This document shows positions 1 through 5,321 of a stretch of DNA of 5,713 nt, in pieces; the first letter of the stretch is position 1, and each line of letters begins with the position of its first letter. This DNA is from Nitrososphaerota archaeon (GTDB lineage Archaea > Thermoproteota > Nitrososphaeria > Nitrososphaerales > Gagatemarchaeaceae). The position numbers were made by a program, and so were the translations under genes. Where the stretch lies: the NCBI GenBank assembly GCA_003135575.1, contig PLCG01000115.1, forward strand, positions 3,479 through 9,191, written 5' to 3'. The notes beneath the pieces are model-generated. The model saw nothing but the letters and a program-made list of their open reading frames with translations, had not been told where the DNA came from and did no database searches.

Positions 1-56
1 TCGGAGAGTCTGCCGTCGCCGTTGCTGTCATGCTGGACGCGGGCAAGCACTCTCAC
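1..56. other. Ambiguous left edge; possible partial gene
   Basis: No single reading can be chosen in this short stretch. On the minus strand a GTG at 56-54 overlaps the guaB stop by four bases (GTGA), as at another junction here, and stays open to the edge; it would begin M-RVLARVQHDSNGDGRLSD, with a short stretch resembling an EF-hand loop. Another minus-strand option is an ATG at 31-29 (MTATATADSP, open to the edge). On the plus strand a frame open from base 3 reads GESAVAVAVMLDAGKHS and stops at 108-110 (TAA); it would be the tail of a convergent gene overlapping the guaB 3' end by 58 bases. By eye, base composition has a low-GC phase that suits the first and third readings equally. No Shine-Dalgarno sequence stands before either minus-strand start. 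I recognise no family. Confidence 0.25.
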
Positions 57-1153
57 TTCAAGGTCAGCGAGTGGACTCCGAGCTCCGTGGTGCCCTGTGG
101 GGAAACGTAACCGAATGACGCGACGCTCCAGAGGTCGCTTACGCTCTTCGCGCCCGAATATCCGAAGGAGGCCTTCAGGCCGTTCTCGATGTTGGATATC
201 GTGTCCGCCGCCTTGCCCGTGTAATTGACGTACGCCTCGACTCCCTCCTCGAGGCCCTTTGCCGGCACGCTGTATCTGTCGAGGGCGAACCTGACGCTCC
301 TGGCGGCCGCGCTGGCCATGCCCCTATGGATCTTCATCTTCCTTCCGTCCTTGACGACGACCTTCGTGGGCGACTCTTCGGCTCCTGCAAGCATCGAGCC
401 GAGCATCACCGTGGATGCGCCTGCTGCGAGCGCGAGCGAGGCGTCGCCTGCCCCACGGATCCCGCCGTCGGCGATTATCGGCACGTCTGAGTTCAGCTCG
501 TTCACGGCCGTGGCCACTTCGGAGACGGCGAAGAGGGTCGGCGCGCCCACGCGGGTGACCTCCGAGGTGATGCAGACGGAGCCGGAACCGATCCCGACCC
601 TGAACCCGTCGACACGGGGCAGCTCTGCGAGGATGTCGCGGACCGCCCTCCTTGTCCCTATGTTACCGGCGATGAAGTCCTTGCTGAGGTTCGGGAGCAG
701 CTTGGCCGCGACTTTCAGCAGGTTTGAGTTGTGAAAGTGGGCGACGTCTGCGACGAGAAAATCAGCGACCTTGTCGATTGCCTCGCATCGCTTCGTGTCG
801 AGGGGCGAGACGGAAGCGCCCACAAGGGGCCTACCCTTCTCGTCGACGCTCTTCGCCTCCATCTTGACGGCCTTGGCCTTCTTCACCTGCTCGACCTGGC
901 TTTCGATGGTCATGTTTCGGTGGATGACCCCAACCGCGCCTATCCTCGCGAGCTCTGCGGCCATCCTCCATTCTGTCACGGTGTCCATTGGAGAGGAGAC
1001 GAAGGGGAGGCTCAGCTTGATGTGCTTGGTCAGGTTCGAGGAGAGGTCGATGTCCCTGGGCTCGACCTCGCTCCGGCCGGGCAACAGGATAAAGTCACGG
1101 AAGGTGTAAGCCTGGGACGCGTTTTTCAGCTTGCTTACAAAACTAAGTGGCAA
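53..1153 (-). CDS. guaB: IMP dehydrogenase lacking CBS domains
   Basis: This cytoplasmic enzyme oxidises IMP to XMP with NAD, the committed step of GMP synthesis. The 366-residue product has the family landmarks in order: TFRDFILLPG near residue 17, SSPMDTVTE at 53-61, GVIHRNM at 75-81, GNIGT at 163-167, the catalytic loop GIGSGSVCIT with Cys194, the phosphate-binding IADGGIRGAGD (227-237) and MLGSMLAG (250-257), RGM at 277-279, and the flap Arg293-Tyr294 pair. The loop continues as CITSEV, closer to the eukaryotic-type CITQEV than to bacterial CTTR. Classical IMPDHs are about 480 residues; here the Bateman (two-CBS) insertion expected after residue 91 is replaced by a linker of about ten residues, so the enzyme probably lacks nucleotide regulation through that module. 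GMP reductase is the main alternative, but the RGM region, the Arg-Tyr flap and the C-terminal GYSGAKSVSDL stretch favour IMPDH. The start is a TTG at 1153, chosen because it lies just before the conserved N-terminus and no in-frame ATG exists. Confidence 0.92.
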   Translation of the reverse strand: MPLSFVSKLKNASQAYTFRDFILLPGRSEVEPRDIDLSSNLTKHIKLSLPFVSSPMDTVTEWRMAAELARIGAVGVIHRNMTIESQVEQVKKAKAVKMEAKSVDEKGRPLVGASVSPLDTKRCEAIDKVADFLVADVAHFHNSNLLKVAAKLLPNLSKDFIAGNIGTRRAVRDILAELPRVDGFRVGIGSGSVCITSEVTRVGAPTLFAVSEVATAVNELNSDVPIIADGGIRGAGDASLALAAGASTVMLGSMLAGAEESPTKVVVKDGRKMKIHRGMASAAARSVRFALDRYSVPAKGLEEGVEAYVNYTGKAADTISNIENGLKASFGYSGAKSVSDLWSVASFGYVSPQGTTELGVHSLTLK

Positions 1154-1192
1154 GGCATCTATCGACCCTTACCAAAGGGCGCACCCCGGCGT

Positions 1193-1210
1193 GATATAAT
1201 AAGGGTTTCG
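1193..1210 (-). promoter_or_regulatory. Archaeal BRE/TATA promoter for guaB
   Basis: Read on the minus strand, CGAAA (1210-1206) is followed by CCC and then TTATTATATC (1202-1193). This matches an archaeal TFB recognition element plus TATA box. With the usual spacing of about 25 bases, transcription would begin near 1172, leaving a leader of roughly 20 bases before the TTG start at 1153. The AT-rich box stands out strongly from the GC-rich surroundings and lies in the 81-base gap after the nucleotidyltransferase stop. The leader has no good Shine-Dalgarno sequence; AAGGG lies about 12 bases upstream of the start. The start point is inferred. Confidence 0.6.
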
Positions 1211-1234
1211 AACTGAGAGCCCGATGAAGCCGGG

Positions 1235-1948
1235 TCAGCCTTGTGAGGTAGCCCGCAACCCTAGCTCCTTCTCGACTTCCTGGATGTCCTTTATCGAGTC
1301 GATGAGCGACCAGAACCCCCGGTAGGGATAGGCCATTATCTCGCCCGAGCTTACGAGCTTTGGGAAGGTCTCCCGCTCGATGTCCCCCTTCTCAGGCAGA
1401 TTCGGAGGGAGTCTCTTTGCGTTCGCGACGTAGACCCCGCCGTTGATCCAAGCGTCGGGGAACTCCGGCTTCTCCTCGAACTTCTTCACCCGGTTCTGCC
1501 CGTCGATGTGCACTATCCCGAACCTAGACTTGTAGGGCACCAGCAGCAAGGTGACTGTCGGCTTGCTCTTCGCAGAGGTGTGTGCGGCGACCATCTCGCC
1601 GAGGGGGAGGTCTGTGACGATGTCCCCGTTCATCATGGCCACGTCCTCGTCTCCCAACTTCGCGGCGACGATGGCCTTGCGAAAGGCCCCTCCGGTCCCG
1701 AGAGGGGTCTCCTCGACGCTGTACTCGATTCGGACGCCGCGGTAGCTGTCCCCGAAGTGCTCCTTCAGCCTCGTCCACTTGTAACCGCAGAGGAAAGTCG
1801 CCTGTTCTAGCTTCACGTTCTTGATGAGCCAATCGAGCTGCCATTCGGCGATCGGCTTGCCGCCCACCGCCACGAGCGGTTTGGGCTTGTCGTCGGTTAG
1901 GGGCCTGAGCCTCAGACCCTGCCCGCCCGCGAGGATGAGGGCCTTCAA
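1235..1948 (-). CDS. Sugar-1-phosphate nucleotidyltransferase
   Basis: This 237-residue cytoplasmic enzyme should join a sugar 1-phosphate to a nucleoside triphosphate, giving an NDP-sugar and pyrophosphate. It is a single NTP_transferase (GT-A-like Rossmann) domain. The nucleotide-binding signature LAGGQGLRLRPLT is at residues 6-18, KPKPLVAVGGKP at 21-32, PLGTGGA at 82-88, the metal-binding MNGD at 106-109, FEEKP at 157-161 and NGGVYV at 169-174. A GFWSLIDSIKD motif at 211-221 resembles the GFWxxxDTxxD end of glucose-1-phosphate cytidylyltransferases. The left-handed beta-helix tail of GlmU/GMPP-type enzymes is absent. Substrate and nucleotide cannot be fixed: mannose-, heptose- or glucose-1-phosphate with GTP, CTP or TTP are all possible. 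The TTG start at 1948 immediately precedes the conserved KALILAGG N-terminus; upstream in-frame codons contain no ATG, GTG or TTG before the promoter-like box. No glycosylation neighbours are visible. Confidence 0.9.
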   Translation of the reverse strand: MKALILAGGQGLRLRPLTDDKPKPLVAVGGKPIAEWQLDWLIKNVKLEQATFLCGYKWTRLKEHFGDSYRGVRIEYSVEETPLGTGGAFRKAIVAAKLGDEDVAMMNGDIVTDLPLGEMVAAHTSAKSKPTVTLLLVPYKSRFGIVHIDGQNRVKKFEEKPEFPDAWINGGVYVANAKRLPPNLPEKGDIERETFPKLVSSGEIMAYPYRGFWSLIDSIKDIQEVEKELGLRATSQG

Positions 1949-1974
1949 GGAACGTCGTTGCGCGGCCTCCGGAC

Positions 1975-1983
1975 GATATTTAG
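1975..1983 (-). promoter_or_regulatory. TATA-like box for nucleotidyltransferase gene
   Basis: The minus-strand sequence CTAAATATC is the only AT-rich patch in the 53-base gap between the MetF stop and the nucleotidyltransferase TTG. Its centre lies about 31 bases upstream of that TTG, which would place the transcript start within a few bases of the start codon, giving a nearly leaderless mRNA. A purine-rich GAAGAC stretch sits just upstream and could act as a weak BRE. A GGAGG at about 1963-1967 is too far (about 14 bases) to be a convincing ribosome binding site. Read-through from the met operon is also possible. Confidence 0.45.
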
Positions 1984-2001
1984 GTCTTCGCGGGGATTCT
2001 G

Positions 2002-2877
2002 CTAATCGAGGATGAAACGCGCAAGCTCTGGCTTGCCCCTCGTGGAGACGTAGACCCCGGGAAGGTGGTTCTCACGCATCTTCTCGACGACCATCTTGGA
2101 CTCCTTGATCAGCCTCGCCTCTCCCCCTTCTTCTGCGAGCCGGTCGACGACATCGGGAATCTTCCATCCGAAGCGCGTACGGCAGGCATCGATGTCCTCC
2201 TTGTCCCGGAAGGGGAAGACGTTGAGCAGGACATTCCCTCTCAGGCCCTTCCCGTCGAGGAGGCGGAGGTGTTCGGGGAACGACACGGAGACGTCGGACG
2301 TGGGCGGCTGCGCGAGAAGGCAGTCGGCCCCGCTCTCGATGCGGGATGACGCGATAGACGCGCCCTTCTTTGTCTCGAGCGCCGCCACGTTGACGGGGGC
2401 GAGGATCGTCGCGCTGACGTTCGCCCTGTCTGCCAGCGCCCTCATCTCCTTGATCGCCTCTGAGAGAGAGGGATAGTCGTAGACGTTGGCCGAGCCTTCG
2501 CCGTCCATGTACTTGTCCCCCCAGACGAGCATCACAGAGTCGAGGCCGTATGATAGCGCTGAGAGGAAGAGCGTCCTCACGCCGGATCGGTTCGTGTCCC
2601 TCACCGCGATTACGGGGATGACCTCGGTGTCGAGCTCCTGCTTCAGCATGGCCGCGGTGTAGATGCTGGAGAGCTTCAGCCTGCCAAGGTCCTTCATGTC
2701 AGCGACCACGAAGCAGTCTGTGAGGTTCTCGACCTTCTTCACCCTCGAGACTATGTCCTGGGTCTTTTGCCTAAGGCCTAGGAGCGGCTCTTTCGCCGCC
2801 TCGGCGCTGAAGTTGGGCGGAAAGATCTCCACCACTGTGGTGAAGATCCCCCTCTTCAGGCGCTCCGCTAGCCTCAA
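2002..2877 (-). CDS. metF: MetF-type methylenetetrahydrofolate/pterin reductase
   Basis: This predicted FAD-dependent TIM-barrel enzyme reduces the 5,10-methylene carrier to the 5-methyl form used by methionine synthase. The 291-residue length is normal for a single-domain MetF. Visible family marks are VVEIFPP (15-21) with the catalytic-type Glu17, the flavin-site VRDTNRSG (92-99, matching the CRDRN motif), WGD (119-121, matching the RGD/GD flavin loop), LLAQPP (187-192) with the conserved Gln190, NVFPF (219-223), and the C-terminal PGVYVSTRGKPEL segment (273-284). Whether the cofactor is folate or another pterin, and whether the donor is NAD(P)H or a partner protein, is not visible. The start is a TTG directly after the TGA of the preceding gene and in the same frame. 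No earlier start is possible and the next candidates would remove VVEIFPP. A weak GTGAT lies just upstream, so translation probably reinitiates. Last gene of the methionine operon. Confidence 0.9.
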   Translation of the reverse strand: MRLAERLKRGIFTTVVEIFPPNFSAEAAKEPLLGLRQKTQDIVSRVKKVENLTDCFVVADMKDLGRLKLSSIYTAAMLKQELDTEVIPVIAVRDTNRSGVRTLFLSALSYGLDSVMLVWGDKYMDGEGSANVYDYPSLSEAIKEMRALADRANVSATILAPVNVAALETKKGASIASSRIESGADCLLAQPPTSDVSVSFPEHLRLLDGKGLRGNVLLNVFPFRDKEDIDACRTRFGWKIPDVVDRLAEEGGEARLIKESKMVVEKMRENHLPGVYVSTRGKPELARFILD

Positions 2878-4128
2878 TCACTCTATCACTTTCTGCCGGT
2901 AGGACTGGGACCCGGCGGCGATGGACGCCTCGGCGCGTCCCAGCTCAAGAGTGAGGTAGGATAGGTGCCTTCGGCTGAGGCCCAGCGAGTCCGCCTCGTC
3001 GTTGAGGGTCTGGAAGAGGCGCTCTGCAGACTTTGAGCGGTACCTCTTCTTCGCGACGTGGTCGTAGGTGTAGTACGCCACGACGATCTCCTTCGTCTCC
3101 CTGCTGACGGACACGAGGAAGTAGCCTCCCGGGTCGTACTCCTTCGCGGTCAGGTGAGAAGCTGAGGCCTCCTCCGCGCCGCCGAAGCAGGCGTCGTCTC
3201 GCGCGAGGGCGAGGACTACGTTCTTCTCGTAGGCAACCTCGCGGTTCAGGTTGCGCTGCCCGCAGTGGGGGTGCACGAACTGGATTCGGTCCTTCCCGAG
3301 CCTCGCCTCCGCGAACGAGATGAGCCGCCGCGTCTCGTCGACGGTCTCGATCCTGAGGCTCTGGCTGTCGGTGCAACCCAGCCCTATCTTCTGGTCATAG
3401 CTCTTCTTGCTGGCTTCATCGAAGAGCTTCGGGTAGTGGTAAAAGTCCAGCGAAATTGTGTCGACCTTCAGCTTGGTGAGGAGAGGAGAGAAGATCCTGA
3501 CCGCGTCGCCACAGGCGTGGACGACGATGGGGACCTTAGCGACCGCTGCTATCTCCTCGTATAGGCCTTGGATGTAGTCGGGCGTCGAGGACTCGGCCGC
3601 GATGGTCGGCGAGTCTAGCTGCAGCCAGGAGACAGCCCCCGTCTCTTGCAAGGCCTCGATCTCGGGTATGATGATCTTCTTGTTGATCTCCCGGGCGAGC
3701 TCTCTCGTGTCGGCGTAGCTGCTTGTGTTGATCTTTGCGAAGCGCGCGAGGGTGTATGCGTCGGTGATTGGCTCCTTCAGCTCGTAATGCGGGGGGAGCA
3801 CGCTCCTTGCGTGAAGGACGTCGGAGACCCGGATGGACCCGGTCCTCTCGATCTTGCCGTTGACGAACGCCTCGGCGCCTTGCCACGTTATCCCCTTTAC
3901 GAACTTCGGATCGAGGAAGAGCGAGTAGAGGTCGCCCCTCGACTGGCCGGTCGAAGGGACGTCGACTCCCGCTGAAGTGAAGTCCTTGAGCGCCTCCTCC
4001 ATCGACCACAGATAGGGGTCGACGACCTCGCCTCCGAGGCCGTGCCGGGAGATGGTGTAGTAGTACTCGACGTCCTCGGCCCGAGGGAATGCCGGGTAGC
4101 TGCCGATGGTCGTTACCCGCGGGATCAA
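2878..4128 (-). CDS. Divergent MetE-family protein with DUF4346-like tail
   Basis: This 416-residue protein belongs to the cobalamin-independent methionine synthase / UROD-like TIM-barrel superfamily. The N-terminus VTTIGSYPAFPR (5-16) is the usual opening of the catalytic domain. Candidate zinc ligands are His204 and Cys206 (VHACGD), Asp228 in SLDFYHYP (Glu in classical MetE), and Cys289 in HPHCGQR. LQLDSPT (169-175) matches the substrate-binding strand. Residues about 331-416 form an extra domain, opening DPGGYFLVS and ending in a helical HLSYLTLELGRAE stretch; from memory this resembles DUF4346, found on pterin-related archaeal proteins. The probable role is methyl transfer to homocysteine or another thiol, possibly from a corrinoid protein as proposed for core methionine synthases (MesA-MesC), but this is inference. 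The TTG start overlaps the upstream stop by four bases (TTGA) and is fixed by the conserved N-terminus. It lies between metE and metF, so a one-carbon role is likely. Confidence 0.88.
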   Translation of the reverse strand: MIPRVTTIGSYPAFPRAEDVEYYYTISRHGLGGEVVDPYLWSMEEALKDFTSAGVDVPSTGQSRGDLYSLFLDPKFVKGITWQGAEAFVNGKIERTGSIRVSDVLHARSVLPPHYELKEPITDAYTLARFAKINTSSYADTRELAREINKKIIIPEIEALQETGAVSWLQLDSPTIAAESSTPDYIQGLYEEIAAVAKVPIVVHACGDAVRIFSPLLTKLKVDTISLDFYHYPKLFDEASKKSYDQKIGLGCTDSQSLRIETVDETRRLISFAEARLGKDRIQFVHPHCGQRNLNREVAYEKNVVLALARDDACFGGAEEASASHLTAKEYDPGGYFLVSVSRETKEIVVAYYTYDHVAKKRYRSKSAERLFQTLNDEADSLGLSRRHLSYLTLELGRAEASIAAGSQSYRQKVIE

Positions 4129-5321
4129 CCGGACTTTCGCCTTGCGAGTTCGGCGCCGCCAACGACGAGGTCGAGCATCTTCTGCGCGACCTCTGGTCGC
4201 CTGGTGCGGAGGCCGCAGTCGGGGTTGACGTAGAGGTTCTCGGGCGGGAGGTCCGTCACCTTCGCTGAGTAGAGGACGCGGTCCCTCACAACTTCGACGC
4301 TAGGCAGGGTGTCGGTGTGGATGTGGATCACGCCGACTCCCAGTTGCTTCTTGTAGCCGTACTCCTTGAAGAGCTTCAGGTCCTCGAACCCGACTCTGGA
4401 GGCGGGGTCTAGTCCCCTCTCGAACGTGTCGCGGTTGCCATACTCTAGCGAGAACCGCTCGCACTGCTTCATCTCAAGGATGTGCGGGAAGAGGATGGCG
4501 TACCCGAGGCTTGGGGGGAAGCAGCTGTGGACGCTGAAGGTAGCGTTCAGGCCCTTCGTCGTCTCGTTGAAGGACTCGGCGACCAGCTTAATGTCGTCTT
4601 CCGACTGGTACTGGGTCGCGGCGGGGATGTCTATCTGCACCTCCTCGACGCCCTTCTCGATGAGCTCGCGGATTACCCTGCGGATTATCTTTGCGAGCTC
4701 GAGGGTGAACTCGCGCCTGGCGCTGAAGCTCCGCTTCGCCGGTGACAGCTTCGTCTTGTCCGACCATTTGCCGGTGTAGTAGTTGTTGTCGGACCACGCC
4801 ATTATCGTGATGGCGTCGGTCACTGGCACCTTGATCTTGCGCTTTGAGTGCTCCTTTGTGAAGAGTAGCTCGTCCATATGGTAGTTCTCTTTGTACTTGG
4901 GTTGTGACCGTATCGAGGCCATCTTCCAGTATTTGTTGTCGAAGCTCCTGACCCTGCCTATGAACTCAAAGCCGGAGATGTTCGAGACGGGGGTCTCATA
5001 CATCTCGGTCCTCGCTTGTTCGCCGCTCCACACTAGGTCGAGCCCTGGCGTGCGCGCGAGCCCTTCGCCAGCGGTCTCGCCCATCCTGATCGCGTAGAGG
5101 AGCGAGAAGTCGACTATCTGCTTCTTCTCTTCGTCTGTGAACGCGTAGCGTTTCGAAAGGGTCCGGTATAGGTCCTCCCTGCCCTCGACCTGGAGCCGCT
5201 CTCCCCACTGCTTTGCGCTCTCGAGGTCGTCATCGGTGAGGGCCATCAACCTGAAGGGCTTCGACCTCCACGCGAACTTGGGGAGGCTCCCAATCTCCTG
5301 CGTAGGGAAGGCCTTGGTCAC
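4125..5321 (-). CDS. metE: Cobalamin-independent methionine synthase, catalytic domain protein
   Basis: This 398-residue cytoplasmic protein corresponds to the C-terminal catalytic half of MetE, encoded separately as in many archaea. It transfers a methyl group from a methylated pterin to homocysteine. It opens with PTQEIGSLPK (6-15), followed by the archaeal-style WSGEQARTEMYETPVSNISG region (98-117). The zinc ligands are all present: His265 and Cys267 in VHSCFPP, Glu293 in SLEYGNRDTF, and Cys369 in NPDCGLRTR. The strand motif reads QIDIPA (229-234), where E. coli-type enzymes have DEPA, so the Asp is kept and the Glu is lost. HIHTDTLPSVE (333-343) matches the DIHSPxxPSxE segment. A GTG start at 5321 overlaps the upstream TGA by four bases and has a strong Shine-Dalgarno GGAGGGG at 5334-5328. 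It probably works with the N-domain protein encoded immediately upstream. Confidence 0.92.
   Translation of the reverse strand: MTKAFPTQEIGSLPKFAWRSKPFRLMALTDDDLESAKQWGERLQVEGREDLYRTLSKRYAFTDEEKKQIVDFSLLYAIRMGETAGEGLARTPGLDLVWSGEQARTEMYETPVSNISGFEFIGRVRSFDNKYWKMASIRSQPKYKENYHMDELLFTKEHSKRKIKVPVTDAITIMAWSDNNYYTGKWSDKTKLSPAKRSFSARREFTLELAKIIRRVIRELIEKGVEEVQIDIPAATQYQSEDDIKLVAESFNETTKGLNATFSVHSCFPPSLGYAILFPHILEMKQCERFSLEYGNRDTFERGLDPASRVGFEDLKLFKEYGYKKQLGVGVIHIHTDTLPSVEVVRDRVLYSAKVTDLPPENLYVNPDCGLRTRRPEVAQKMLDLVVGGAELARRKSG

Noticed and set aside
225..1216. Long plus-strand open frames opposite guaB (169, 161 and 112 residues)
   Set aside because: They lie antisense to a well-conserved guaB, overlap each other, have low-complexity composition and show no recognisable motif; they arise from the high GC content.
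1200..1220. TTCGAA resembling a tRNA T-loop
   Set aside because: The flanking bases do not pair into a T-stem and no anticodon or acceptor arm can be folded around it; part of it fits the BRE of the guaB promoter.
1214..1236. Possible terminator hairpin after the nucleotidyltransferase (CCCG...CGGG)
   Set aside because: The stem is only four pairs with a seven-base loop and no following T-run, so it is not convincing as a terminator.
2945..4162. Other-frame minus-strand open frames within the 416-residue gene (143 and 208 residues)
   Set aside because: Both are rich in Arg, Pro and Gly, typical of off-frame translation of GC-rich coding DNA, and the true frame has clear conserved motifs.
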